Shown: piece by piece, positions 31,136 through 43,704 of the stretch
How the letters are laid out: each line of letters begins with the position of its first letter
Numbering within the stretch: the stretch's first letter is position 1
Source of the DNA: Symbiodinium natans
Lineage: Eukaryota; Sar; Dinophyceae; Suessiales; Symbiodiniaceae
NCBI GenBank assembly: GCA_905221605.1
Contig: CAJNDS010000294.1
Coordinates: 1 to 62,000, forward strand
DNA length: 62,000 nucleotides
Reading direction: 5' to 3'
The notes under the pieces: generated by a model
The model's input: the letters and a program-made list of their open reading frames with translations, nothing else
What the model was told of the DNA's origin: nothing
The model's database searches: none
Translations under genes and position numbers: made by a program

Positions 31136-34100
31136 ATGGCGGCAACTGCAGTGGCCACAAGGCCCGCGCAGCTCGGCGATGGCTCCCTCGAGATCGAGAT
31201 CTCGCAGCCGGTGCCCTGCGTGGCAGGTTTTCTGGGCGATCAGCTCCCTCCGGAGAGCGAGGTGGGCTGGCGCAAAAGATAGCCTGTGAAAACTGTCCTG
31301 CTCGACTTTTTCATCCGTCATTGTACTTCTCTGTTGTGGGCACGTGTTCCCTTTAAGGCTTGAGGGTGGGTTCTACTGAAGCTCAGGTGCGCGTGCTCGC
31401 CGTCACTGGCAGCAGCTTTGGCAGCCGGACCGCAGCCATCTCGGCCTTCCTCTCAGAGGCCTGCGGGGCCCCTACGCACCTGGAGGTCTTGGAAACCACA
31501 CCGTCGCAGGTGGCCGTGCTGAAGGCAGAAGAGGGGGCGCCACACCTGGCGATGCTCCTGGCGGATTGCGACCGGCCCCAACCCCTCCCAGAAGATGTCG
31601 CCGCTCTTGTTGTTCACCTGGTCCAACATGACACAGGCGCTGATTGGGAGGCCCTTGTTCCTGCCATGCCCAACCAGATCAACAAGGTCTCGCTGTGCTT
31701 GCTCTTCCCGGAGGACTTTACGCCGTTGGCTCGGAGCGAGATTGCTGTGGCAGCCCTGGCATTGGGCTTCCAAACAGTGTGCGCCCTGACGATGGGCAGC
31801 ACTTTCACCCGGGATCTTGCAGAGCAAGTTGTGCTCGCACCGTCTGTGCCCTGGAATGAATTCGTACAGAGTTACAACGCCTCCCTCCAAGAGCCTGATG
31901 CAGGTGCCGACAAGCTGCTCAGCATGCAAGCGAATGCGCAGGCCGCCGAGGCCGTTGCAGACTCGGCCGACTTGTATGCCAGGCGGCTGGATGCTTGTGT
32001 GAGCAATCTCCCATTGCCCATGCAAGATCTGGCAGAGCATTCGAACCATGCCTTGCGGGAGTCTCTGGCAAGGATCCAATCGCGCTTGGGCACGCTGAGC
32101 TGCCTCTCCGAGACGGAGTGCACTGCGCATTTGCAGGAGTTCCTGCGCCGCATCTCCAGGGACCGAGCTGGCTTGTGCAAGCTGAACATGTCCAAGAGCG
32201 AGTCTCAGTGCCTCCTGGTGGCAGAGGATTGCTGGAAGAGGGCTTTTGTGGGCTATTCTGATGAACAGCTCCATAGCACTGTGGACTCTGACAGTGGAGG
32301 CAGGGTTGCTCTTGTTGCGCAGTTGGTGCAGCAGTTTGCGGAGCGATACGAGAAGGATCCGCGCGCGGTGGGCCCGGCCAAGTCCAACGCCTTGGATCAC
32401 TTCGTGAGGCAGAAGGCTCCCCTGATCGAGGAGCTCGCCCGGCTGTCGCACGAAGATGACCTCGCGCAGCAGGAGGAGATGCGCGTGGCGCGTGCCATCG
32501 CCGAAGCCTTTCGTGCTGAGGACTCTGCGCTTGGGGGCAAGCTCGATTCAACGACCTGATTATGTCGTGTTTGTATGCCAACGGAAATTTCCGGAAACGC
32601 CATTGTATTGACGAAACTATAGGGGTGCTTAGGCATGTTGGAACAGGTTTTTGGTTGCAGGACATGGCCAACATGCTGACCTCGCTGCGTTTGCTGGAGC
32701 AAGTTCAGGCAGAGGAGCTTCTGCACGCGCAGGAGCTAGCCACTGTGTACCTTACGCGGGGCAACGAGGCCTTGGCGGAGCAGTTGCAAGTCTTCAGTGA
32801 CGTGGGGCAAAGGGCTCAGCTTACGCAACAGCAGGCCGCTCAAGCTGCGGCGGAGAAGAACGTGGACGCCACGAGCCAGGCGTTCCAGGACTTACGGCGT
32901 GCCGGGAAGGATTGCAGCAATGAGCTGGAAAAGGAGGCTAAGGAGATGGAGTCAATGAGCAAGGGCCTGGAAGAGCTGGATGCCAAGATCAAGGATTTGA
33001 ACAAACCAGCCTGGTGGGAGGTGGCTCTGCAGTGGGTGGCTGTGGCCGGTTCTGCGATTGCAGGTGTGGCGCTCTGCATAGTGGGTGGGCCTGCTGGTGC
33101 GCTAGTGGGTGGAATGCTTCTATCGGCCGGCTTGAGTACGGGGATGAAGATGGCCTTCAATGGAGGCTCTTTGGAGTGGAAGGAGTTCGGCAAGAGCGTG
33201 GGCGCGCTCTCCTGAGTGTTTTTGTGGTTGTTGCGTGGGGAGCGGGGGGTTTGTTGGAGGATTGCCTTTAGTAGTTGTGCGACTCGGCACAGGTCGGGCT
33301 GGCTACTGGCCTGGTGTCTGGCGGCATTGGCCTTGGCATTGGTGCTGCCATGAGCTCGGCCACAACGGCCATTGGCGTCACCTCAACTGCTGCAAAGGCT
33401 GCTGTGGTGGTTTCCCATGCCGGGGCCTATGCCGTTGGTGGCACTGTGAGCAGCATGGCTGGCTGCGTCATCGACAACCTGGCGAGCCAGCGGAAGTGGG
33501 ATGAGGGGCTCGGACAGGCTGCGGCTGCGGGCGCCGCAACCGGCTTCATTTCTGGAGCCATCGCTGGTGTGGGTGCCTGCAAAGAGGCCCTCGGCAGCGT
33601 TGAAAAGGCCCGGCAGGCTGCCAATACCACAGCGGATCAGATCGGGGAGCGTGCAGCTTCTGTACAGCCCTCAAGCTTGAAGGCTCTCCAGGATGCTGGT
33701 CGGGCGTTCGGTGAATCCACCCTCACAGGCACGGTGGATGGGCTCCTGTCCGCTGCCTTTGATGACAACGTCAAGCTCGGTGATGCTGTTGTGATGGGCC
33801 TCATCGGTGGTTGTGTTTCTGGGGCCGCCGGAGCCGCGATCGCAGCAGGTCGCGTCAAGTGGGAAGCCCACAGGCAGAGCAAGGTCGTCGACCAGCTGAA
33901 AGAGCTGGAGCACGACCACTCCTACCTGCATCATTCCGCCACCATCACTGAAGAGGAGCAGATTGCTCGCATTACCACTGGCCTGCAAGGAAGCGCCACG
34001 ACTGAGACATCCGGAGTCTTCCACGATGCTGATGCGTTGAAGAAGGTGACGCAGCAATCCAGCGAGGCGGTGCAAAAGAAGGGCTTGCAACTCTGTAAGG

Positions 34101-34723
34101 ACGTCAGTGCAAGCAAGGAGCAGCTCGCGAACTTGACCGCTGAGTTGAAGAACCTCCAAGCCACAACCGACCAGATTCAGGCCCAGCTTAAAGGCAACTT
34201 GCCAAAAGAGCAAAGGCAGGCGCTGGGGAAACGGCTGTCAGAGCTGAAGACGCAGCGAGCGGCGCTGTACCCTCAGATAGAAACAGCCCAGGCCGGTGCT
34301 AACCTTGGGATTGTGAAAGACCGGGTCGTCATTGGCCAGCCGAAAGGTGGGGGAAGCTGGGGCACCAGCCTGAAGAACGACAACGGGGTGATCAAGGAGC
34401 TTCCTAATTGCCAGGCGGCGGCCATCAATGCAAAGTATGAGCTGCACGAGGTTGCCGGCAAAGTGGAGGTGAAGTCGACCAAGATCGTCTCGGTGTTCCC
34501 GGTCGCCGCCCCCGGGCAGGAGCACATGGCAAGGGGGCTCAAGCTGAAGCCCTTAAGTACGGCCAAGTATCAGGTGGCTGTGCGGCAGGCTGCCCGCGAC
34601 ATCATCCAGGTGCAAGCGGGGAACATGCCAGCAGGTTGGGAGACAGCTGTGACCTCCGACGGCGAGCGTTACTACTTCAACCGAAAGCTTGGGCTTACAC
34701 AGTGGGATCATCCATACTTGTAG
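31136..34723 (+). CDS. GBP-like protein with degenerate G domain, glycine-rich hydrophobic region and WW domain
   Basis: Exon 1 is 31136-31261 (ATG, 42 codons, donor GTGGGC). Exon 2 runs from 31387 to about 32523; exon 3 is 32661-33197 (donor GTGGGC); exon 4 is 33293-34723. All junctions are phase 0. VRVLAVTGSSFGSRT sits where the sister gene has VPQVLVGPMREGKST; LADCDRPQ replaces LADCEGFG and FPEDF replaces LRDF, so GTP-binding residues are lost. A helical region follows, then long Gly/Ala-rich hydrophobic stretches with GxxxG spacing (33020-33590), coiled coil, and a C-terminal WW domain (GWETAVTSDGERYYFN, TQWDHP) that would bind proline-rich partners. The ends are well supported by ATG and TAG. 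Confidence 0.7.
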
Positions 34724-35280
34724 GAAGGCCACTCCACAGGGACTAGCTCTGTGCACGCACTTGTGCAGTAAGCAGCGTGGTGATTGTGGCATCGAGTGAA
34801 GGTCTGGCTAGTGCCCTTTGCAGCGTGCTCATAGCATGCCATGGTGGCAGCACAATACTTTCACTTTTAACTGGGAAGTTGCGACCGGGCCGAAGCCAGT
34901 ACAGTTTCCGGCGGTCACAAAAAGTACAGCCTTCGCACATCATGAACCCGCAAAGATTGCAGTACCATAATTTTAACGCTACGCGACCCGCCTCGGCCCG
35001 GCCCAGCGCATCCGCGTGAGCATGGTGATTCCGCAGCGCCCAAGGAAGGCGCTGGACCCCAAGCAATAAGGGTTGGGTTTAGGGTTTAGGGTCCCGGATT
35101 TAGGGCTACCACAGGAGCCCTGAAGCAAAAAGGGTTCCGGGTTTATGGTTTATGGTTTGGGGTTTAGGGTTGAGGGTTAGTTTAGGATTGAGGGCTTAGG
35201 GCTCAAGGTTCACTCTTTGGGTGTGCTTCGGGCTTATAAGGTTTAAGGTTTAAGGTTCAGGGTTTAGGTTCAAGCTTAGA
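34724..35280 (+). other. Non-coding, TTTAGGG-like patches
   Basis: No exon recognised. Degenerate TTTAGGG, TTTATGG and TTCAGGG units at 35070-35280. Confidence 0.5.
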
Positions 35281-35330
35281 TTCTTCTGCTCGTGTAATGC
35301 ATCCCCGGCCATGCTCACACCAGTTGAGGT

Positions 35331-35430
35331 GGGGGGGGGGTGGGGGGAGGGGGGGGGGGGGGGAGGGGGGGGGGGGGGAGGGGGGGGGGAAGGGGGGCGG
35401 GGGGGGGGAGGGGGGGAGGGGGGGGAGGCC
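35331..35430 (+). repeat. Poly-G/GGA tract, about 100 bases
   Basis: Almost uninterrupted G with scattered A or T. It has strong quadruplex potential on the + strand. Gly-rich ORFs across it are artefacts, and the exact length may be a sequencing estimate. Confidence 0.9.
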
Positions 35431-36563
35431 TGGTCCTTACGAACCGTACCCACCTCAACCCCCGCCCTGTTGAGCCCTCCCTCTTTGGACCCCCTTCTTG
35501 GCGACCCGCACCCCCAAAACCCCCCCAACACCTGACTCCCTAACATGGCGTTGCGAAGCTTCAAGCAAAATCGCTTTGGCGCGGTCCCCCTACCACCCTT
35601 CCCCCTCTTGGAGAGCCACTTGGGCCAGCCCAAGCGGCGCGCGCAAGCGTTTACAATCCGCGGAGGCCTCGGGCCGGAGGTGTATAGGTTGTCAGAACAG
35701 GCACCCCAAACCCTCCCCCCACACCCAAAGCCACTTTTTGACCCCTTTTTTTTGAGTAGTTTCAGGAGCCGGACCCCCCACAGCATCGGTCTGCGGCTCC
35801 TCCAAACGATCCGGGGGGGTCCAGGCCCCAAAATTCTGTTGCCACAAGTGAAGCCTTAGATGGGTCACATCGGAAGCGATCAAGACCGCCAGGGCCTGCA
35901 CGGCTCAAGCCTTGAGAGCAGCACGGCTTGCATTCACTGCGCATGGCATGGACTCAAGCCTCAGAGACCCTTTGCATAATGCAAGAGAGGTTGCAGAACC
36001 TCGCCCGTTTGTCAAGCCTGCCCCCATGGTGGCAAGAATGTGCCCGACGGCCCGGCTCCCAGCTCAATCGTTTGCATCGGCGGGATGCTTGCAAGGATTC
36101 TCAACCTGAGTGTTTAAGATACGGCTTCACTTGGGCATTGTCTTTGTCGTTGTTGTTTTAGAGCAGGTTCTGGGCGAGGGGTCTGGGGGGCGGTCTCAAG
36201 GGGGTGTCACAGGGAGCCATTGGGTCCCACAGGATTAGTGTAAAAGGGGAAGGGTTTGGGAAGGGATCCTGGTCTGCTTGTAATGTGCCATTGTGTTTGT
36301 AAGAGTCTTCCAAGAGTCGAATATGTTTCAGGCCGCAATGCATCACTTGTCTTCATGTTAAAGTATAGGACAGCACCGGGCGAACACTACAAGACCCTGC
36401 CTTGCATGGCTTTATGCGCGAGTGTTAGCGGGTAAAGAGGGTTAGCTTTGTTAGCTTCCTAACCTCCAAACTACCAGTCCCAACCTCCAAACAAGCACGA
36501 AGTAGCCCTAGGCCCTACGCCCACGCCCTAAACGAGGTTGTCGACTCGTGGCGATGTGTGCAG
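35431..36563 (+). other. No recognisable gene
   Basis: ORFs at 35545-35859 and 35912-36109 have no motifs and no splice context. They overlap equally long frames on the other strand, so no call is made. Confidence 0.4.
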
Positions 36564-36703
36564 GCCTGGGAGCCCGGGAACCCACCGCATTATACCATGG
36601 CCAGATGTTCCAGGTGATTCCCGAATCAAGCCAGGCAAAGATCAATCAACTTAAGCGCCGAACAAAAGCAAAACCTAGGGTCGACTGGCAGATGCTCAAT
36701 CTT
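36563..36703 (+). CDS. Possible 5' exon upstream of the SAM-GTPase gene
   Basis: After TGTGCAG it reads GLGAREPTALYHGQMFQVIP, then ESSQAKINQLKRR and DWQMLNLQ before GTGGAT. Acceptor and donor are both plausible. Linkage to the gene starting at 37391 is by position only. Confidence 0.3.
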
Positions 36704-37390
36704 CAGGTGGATTGCAGACAAGTCTCTCGACTTCTACTGTCTTCCACTGCTCTTGCATCTGCAGGCGGGTTGGATGCTTGTGCGCAAGGTCAGCAGATGT
36801 GGTGTGTGGCTGTTCTGATCTGTTCTGGTTCTGCTTTCAGCTCGTGTACGTTTCAGAGGTGGGGCAGCTCGCGGAGGGTCGCCGTGCACTGCTCAGTTGA
36901 TGGCAAGGTAGTGTCGCAGTATCAGAAACAAGCCATGCTTGGGTGGCATCTGGCAAGCACGTGGCTTCAGTGCTTCAAGTGGAGACGGTCAGTTCTTTGC
37001 GGGTGTGGCTTTTGCAGCCGTTTGCCTCAGCAACTGCGTCGGCCCTTCTTGCTACAAGTAGTACGATGGCGATGACGCAGATGCCCAACCTCCTGCAAAG
37101 TGCAGGCCCTCAGCTTCTCTGACATAAGCCTCACACCAACATCGACCAACACAATGCCGACAATCCCCCAATCGACATGTCGTCAAACTCCACATAGAGC
37201 ACCTTCGCATGCGGAGTCAAGTTTAGTATGCCGCGCAGGCTGCAGGAAGTTGGCAGGCGAGCTACCAGACACAGGTGCAGATTCCGTCCCCATTGCGCTC
37301 AAGGACGATCACACGCACAGTGATTGCATGCTGGATGCGTAGCTTGTCATAGAAGTGTGGTGATGGTAATACTCACATTGGTGCCGGCAG

Positions 37391-40300
37391 GAACAAATCG
37401 ATGAAGAGAAAGCCTACTTCGGCGTACTCTTGGAGGACAGCGGCTTGTCCCAGTACCAATCCAAGCTGCCGGAAGTGGAGAAGATGTTGGGGATGCAAGA
37501 GGATCATCTCATGAAGATTGCGTCAGAAGTGGGCATCAGTGAGCCAAGTGCTTGTCAGAAGTTCTTGAGCGTGATGAAGGTGCTACATGATGGGAGCATT
37601 GAGCATTGCGTGCGTAGGCGTTTCGTTGCTCTGTTGGAAAGTAGCGATTTGTCACAGTACCGGCACCAGCTGCTCGGTGATGTGGAGCAGTTGCTTGCAA
37701 TGCAAGACGAAGATCTGACCGACTTGGCAACAGAGACAGGCATGAGGAAGGATGCACGACACAGGTTCTTGTGCATCATCAACGTGCTTCGCAGGGAAAA
37801 CCCTATCGCTGCCGCGCACTTTGCGAGGCAATTCGTGAAGCTCCTACACGAGAACGGCTTGTTCCAATACCGAGCAAAGCTGCCGAACGAGGTGCAGCGA
37901 ATGCTTGGCATGGACAAAGAGGAAGTGACTGACCTCGCCTTGGAAGCAGGTATGAAGAAGGATGCGCGGATGAAGCTGATGAATGTGCTTGATGCGCTGC
38001 GCAGCTGGGGCTCAGTTGCTGAGCCCTTTCTCAAGCTGCTGGAAGAGAGTGGCCTGTCCAAATACCACAGCAGTCTTCTGGGCAGTGTAGAGTGCATCAT
38101 GGCCATGGATGAGGAGGACTTGGTTGATGTTGCGTCCGAGGCAGGCATGAACAAGGACGACCGACGGAAATTCGTGCAGGTGGTGGCGGCATTGCGATCT
38201 CCGGAAGCACAAGGTGATGTCAGTGACAGCGATGATACATGGCTGCCAGTTGAGAGTGAGCCTCCGCAGAGTTTGATTGAGTTTCTGGCGCAGAAGGGCT
38301 TGGACAAATACGCGAAGAAAATGTACAACCATCCCAACAACTACGGTCACGAGGAGATGCTTCTCAGCATGGGCTTGGAAGACCTTCTCGAGGTGGCGAT
38401 GGAGTGTGACTTCGCAAAGGAGGACTGCAGAAAGCTCGGAGAGCTCGTGCAGGAAGAGTTGTGGAAGAGGGACGCCGCCCCGTCCATTGGAGGGAAATTG
38501 GCGGAGACTTTGACGGCAGCGCGGAAGGAGGTTAAAAAGTCCCTCACGATCAGCTATCTTCCATTCAGGCAAGTGGAAGAGCTTTGTCATGAGCTTAGTT
38601 ATCAGACGGAGTGTGGTGATAGATGATATCCTTCTGATTGCTAGTCTCGCTGAGGCTATAGCTACAAATTCCCGGATGGCATTGCTCCGCCAACACATCC
38701 GTGCGCACTCCGTGTGCTGGAAGCCGCAATTCCAGAGTCTTTCATCAATCGCAACATCTCGAGGGATGTCGTTGTACTGGTCGTTGGCCAGACTGGTGCC
38801 GGCAAATCCACCCAGATTGACAGCATGCTCAACTACATCCTTGGTGTCAAGTGGGCGGAGAAGGTCCGGTTCAAAGTCATCGACGAACAGCAGACGGTCA
38901 CTGCTGAGTCTTTACATGCAGGACCGCGACGCAGCACAAGAGCCGGAGAGACGGAAGCATGCACCAAGTCTTTGCCTTGCTTGAAGGTTTTTGTTCTTTG
39001 GGCGGTTACCCAGCAGTGTTGCACTTGCCATCATTTCCTGGTCGATACACACACACACACAGATTCTTGTCTTATCTTGCTTTTGTCAGGAGCTGCAGCA
39101 AGCCAGACCGATGCAGTCACTGCTTACAAAATTCCAGCAGTGAGGGATGGCCCGGTGAATGCCAACTTTACCATCATTGACACACCCGGCTTCGGGGATA
39201 CCAGGGGTCTCCATTTCGATGCCAAGATTGTTGACCAGATGAAGAAGTTCTTTCAGGATTTTGCCGGTCAAGTTCCCTCGCTATCGGCAGTCTGCTTCGT
39301 CACCCAAGCATCAGCAGCTCGGCTCACTGAGTCTCAACAGTACGTTTGGGACGCTATCTTGAGCCTTTTCGGCAAGGACATAGCTGAGAACATCGCCCTT
39401 TGCTTCACCTTTGCTGACGGTGAAAAACCACAAGCTCTCGAGGCTGTCAGGGCGGGCGGGATTCCCATGGTGGCACATTACAAGTTCAACAACTCCGCTT
39501 TGTTCGTTGATCCGCACAGCCCGGAGACAGGTGCGGTCAGCAAGATGTTTTGGGACATGGGCAAACAGAGCATGGAGGAGTTTTTCCATGCATTGGAAAG
39601 GTTCTCTGCCAAGAGCTTGCATTTGACGCAGCAAGTCCTGAGTGAGCGCGAGACCTTGGAAGTTGCCCTCGAGAACTTGGGACCGCAAGTTCAGATCCTC
39701 CTGAGCAAGGCCAGCTCGCTCCAGACGCAAGCAGAGCTCTTCGCCCGTTTTGCCGCAGAGATGGACGGTTCAAAGGACTTCAAGATGAAGGTGGCGGTGG
39801 ACAAGTTCAAGAAGAAACCAACGAGCAACCTGACCACAACCTGCACGACATGCAACATGACTTGCCACCAGAATTGCGCTTTTGCGAATGATGCGGACAA
39901 GGCCAGATGCTGCGTCATGCAAAATGGACAGTGCACAGTTTGCAGCAGAAGGTGCCATTGGTCACAGCATCAGAACCTTCCATACATTCTTGAATGGTAC
40001 GTGGAGTACCAGCAGGTCACGCAGGAACAGCTGAAGAAGAGGTACGATGCTGCCAACGAGGGCAAGCTGGACAAGGAGAAAGTCATGCAAGGTCTTCTGA
40101 ATGACTTGGATTCAGCACACACTGTGTTGGCAGACTGCTTGGTGAGGACCAAGAAGTGCAAGGAACGTCTTGCGGAGATTGCAATGCGCCCCAATGCCAT
40201 CCCCAGCGAAGCTTACATCGAGATTATGATTGAAAACGAGAAGAGCAAGCAACAGCATGGCTGGCAAAATCGAGTCAAGGTCTTGCAGAAGCTGAAGAAG

Positions 40301-40465
40301 CAGAGCGAATTGCTGAGAGATGCAGAGGACCCGGAGTTCACGGAAAAGTTGCTCAAGAAATTCCGGCAGGATCAGAACATCTCCTTCGTGGCAGAGAAGT
40401 CCGATATCGTGAGGAGCGGTCACAAGTCCAAGAGCTGGTATAATAATTGGTTCGGTTCGAACTGA
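37391..40465 (+). CDS. Five SAM-like repeats fused to an AIG1/GIMAP-like GTPase with a Cys/His-rich segment
   Basis: Exon 37391-38568 follows GGCAG and encodes five repeats of about 65 residues, each with LLxxxGLxxY...L near its start (for example FLKLLEESGLSKYHSSL) and a glycine-plus-basic helix near its end, as in SAM domains. GC donor GCAAGT at 38569 and acceptor CTATAG join in phase to 38662. The GTPase follows: G1 GQTGAGKST near 38784 and G3 DTPGFGDTRG near 39180. An intron of about 130 bases containing a CA run ends at 39089. After a helical region, CTTCNMTCHQNC and CTVCSRRCHWSQH (39840-39975) form a probable zinc site, then coiled coil and TGA at 40463. SAM repeats usually polymerise; AIG1 GTPases assemble on membranes. 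A start exon is missing. Confidence 0.75.
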
Positions 40466-42969
40466 GAGTACTTCAGGATGCATCGCCGAGGGCATGGCAA
40501 CAGCAACATGCCTGTAGATTCTGATTTCCTGGCCCGGGTTCGGTGCATGGTTCGTAAAGATGTCTGGGGTATATTTGGCACGAAAGTAGGGCGCGTACTG
40601 TGGGGCCTGTGGAGGAACTAGGTTTCTGGGCAAGATCGTGCCGTTTCGTGCTCAGTATGTTTGGCGGATTGACAGGGCAGTACAGAGCTGTTGTGTCTTT
40701 GGAGCTTTGGCTTCGCGTGGCTTGCGTCTCTCATCGTCTCTCTCCGTTGACGTCGCTTGTGTCGCCTGTTGCGTGGGTGACGTTCTCGTCTCAACTCTAC
40801 ACCCACTTCTGCGGGTGGGGAGGGAGGTAGATTTCCCGAGAAGGTGCTAAAGTGGTGGTTGAGGTCCGAGCATCGATTCTAGTCTCGGGTTTGGGGGCAT
40901 GGTCTTGGAGAGGGTGCAGAAACTTCGAAGGAAGCTCATCCTAGGTCTTGTTGAAAGTCGAACCTTAGCAAAGAACCAGAGCCTAGCAGAAGCCATTGTG
41001 GCTGAGGCCAGCAGCAGTAGTGCTCAGAAGTAGGGGATGTCGAGCCCTTGGCTTTGAATCAATTTCCTGCTTAGCAGATATGTTGCCTATCTGAACAGAG
41101 CGCCAGGGGCTCGAGTCCGATTACTTCTGATTTGGCCGGTTCCGGAGCACAAGTTTCCGTTGCCTCCAGCCTTTAGTATGCAAGCAGGGTGAGCAGGGCT
41201 AGCCAGGTAGATCGGATGTTTCCAGATGCCGTTGCTTTTTTGTTAGCGTTGAGTAGGGTATCGTCATGCTGGAATAGTGTGAAGGTCATCCTTCACGGCA
41301 TTTCCGATGGACCCTGGCGCCCTTACATAGCATTGAAGGTTCCGATTCCGGAGATCGCAAGTTCCGGCGACGGCATGCAAAAGAGCTGAGGGGTCCCTCT
41401 TGTCGCACCGTAGACCTCCTCAAAGCCTCGAAAAGATTTCCTCTCAGCTTGGTGCCTTGAGGCTGACGTTTCAGAGGGCAGCTCACCGACTGAAGGAAGC
41501 TCAGGCGGAGTCCATGCCTTGATTTTCGTAAAAGGGTTTATCGCCAAAGGCTTCGAGACGTGGATGGGCGTACGTTTCAAGGCTGATTGGTCGCATCACG
41601 GAGGCTTCGGGGGGGTGCTGCGCTGCATAAGCTTCCCTCGAGCCTCCCCTCGAACCATCAAACTTTTCTTGAGACATCCGCCAGCAGAGGTTCCTTCTTG
41701 AGGCCTAGTCAGCTCCCATGGCGCAGCTTGAAAGTCAGGTTCATGGAGAGCGTCACGAGTGCATCTTGATGTCCCTCTCAACAGTTTGGTGTCATTCCTG
41801 AGGGCGGCAGAGGGTTTGGGCTTCAGTTCCTGTCCGCATTAGAGGGTTTCTGAAGGATTCTCCCGAGTCAGCTAAAGAAACGCACCTTATCTTGGGCCCC
41901 AAGGGCGTCTCACCGAGTTCCTTAGAGCGTGCTGTGTTGCAGTGCCCAGCGATGGCAGTGCCCAGCGAGGGCAGTGCCCAGCGAGGGACGTGCCATGTGG
42001 CCGGAATGCAGCTCCTTTTCACTTGAGTCGCTGCAAGTTGCATACCTAAAAGAACTGCAGACGGAATAAACATCTGATCTTTGCAAGCCCAGAAATTGAG
42101 TACAGTATACATTGACATGTTGTTGAGAGGAGTGGTTCGCTTGTGCAGCTGAACTTGAAGAATTGCATTTTCAGCTCTCCGGAGATCTCTTCAAACTTCG
42201 CGTACAGCACGACACAACTCAGAATGTGGGGCGTCGCACCGTGCCATGTTTTAGTTGCCGTTTTTACGCGAAGCCCCGACTAGTGTGGACAAGTCGAACT
42301 AGATGTGAGGTTAAGGGTTTAGCGTATGTAGTCCAAGTGAGACCAAGAGGCCAACAAAGGCACGGGGCCAGGCAATGTTAGGCAATGTTAACCTCAAGGT
42401 GCGATGTTCGCTAGCCGGTGCGCCTCACCATCAAAGGCTTTCTCGGTGCTTTAGCTTTGGTTGAGCTTTCTTCCTTTTGGGGGCATGTCGGCTCAAGAGC
42501 CCGCGGGCTCTCCTAATGCAGTGAAGTGGCCGAGAGGGGGCAGACGAGGTGCCGCAGGGGTCTGTGCCGGGAACAAATCCTAAACTACGTTGCGCCTCTT
42601 CGTCCATGAGTTAGATCAATCCCCAAACCCCACCCTGGTGTTGAAGGCTTTGAGCCTCATGAGCCTTGAGCAAGGGGCATGCGCAGGAACGCATTGAGGC
42701 TGCTGAGAGCCTACCTTGAGTTTTGGGTTTATGTCCCTGTCCTTGTGCCCTCCAAAGCAAGATCGCAAGTTGCAGGCCATGTTCCGGCTTGGCCATGTTG
42801 CCCTCTTGCTCAGCGTTTTCAGAGCCTGGGCGGCATCTCAGAATAAGGCTTCAAGGCATGTTGTTGAATGAGAGGTTCAAGGTTTAGCATGTGAGTCCAG
42901 AGAGCAGGGCAAGGGCTACGACTTGCTTGCCTCAGCCCAAAGCCCCAAACAAACCCATTCCAAACCCCA
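40466..42969 (+). other. Non-coding stretch with small tandem repeats
   Basis: No exon recognised. A 16-base unit (GCAGTGCCCAGCGAGG and variants) repeats three times at 41939-41986. AGGCAATGTT is doubled near 42371-42390. Confidence 0.5.
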
Positions 42970-43150
42970 CCTAGCACCCCTTAAAAGCCCTTAAGCCCTA
43001 AAAGCCCCTGAAAGCCCCCAAAAGCCCCCCAAAGCCCCTGAAAACCCCTATAAGCCCCTAAAGCCCCTGAAGCCCCTAAAGCCCCTAAAGCCCCTAAAGC
43101 CCCTAAAGCCCCTAAAGCCCCTAAAGCCCATAAAGCCCATAAAGCCAAAG
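42970..43150 (+). repeat. Minisatellite of CCCCTAAAG-type 9-base units
   Basis: About 18 units, regular at 43060-43150 and degenerate to the left. Each unit contains CCCTAAA, so it may have evolved from telomere-like sequence. Confidence 0.85.
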
Positions 43151-43268
43151 CTGGGCCCAGAGCCCCTCTGAGCCCAGGCACGGAGTGCATAGATCACAAC
43201 GTGGTGCGGCTGAAGCATCAAACACAGGTGGGCCCACCTAAGGTTTTCTTTATATCTTTTTTCCTTTG

Positions 43269-43600
43269 GGGGGGGGGGGGGGGTGTTGGGGTTTTGGTTT
43301 TATTACTATTATTATTATCATGATTATTATAACTTTTTGTTTGGGGGGGGGGGTGGGTGTATGGGTTTGGGTCCAGGGTTTTTGGGATTTGGGGTGTTTC
43401 GGGAGGGGGTTTTGGGGTTTTGGGCTTTGGGGTTTTAGGGTTTTGGGGCATTGGTGTCGATTTTCCCCAACTCGATGGTGTTCAAGGATCAGGCTTCACC
43501 TTCACCCTGGGATCCTCGGGAGGTCTAGGGTTTAGGGTTTAGGGTTGCGGCTTTCTGCCGGGTTCTGGTGTTCTTGGGGGGGGGGGGGGTTCGTGTTGTT
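43269..43600 (+). repeat. G runs with TTTGGGG/TTTAGGG-like sequence
   Basis: G runs at 43269-43282, 43343-43352 and 43577-43590, an ATT-rich patch between the first two, and TTTGGGG and TTTAGGG units at 43375-43540. Confidence 0.6.
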
Positions 43601-43704
43601 AGTCGCCGCGGTAGCCCTAGTTGTACTCCGTCATGGGGTGCATCACCCCATAAACCATCGAAACCCCAAGCCTGAAAGCGCTTGAGCCCTAAGCCCTAAG
43701 CCTT

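Noticed and set aside
31453-32451. 332-codon minus-strand ORF
   Set aside because: Mirror of the + strand GBP-like exon; codon-composition shadow.
34743-35066. Minus-strand Cys-rich ORF with CNLCGFMMCEGC
   Set aside because: Looks like a zinc finger, but it is isolated, with no splice or neighbour support and against the direction of all other genes.
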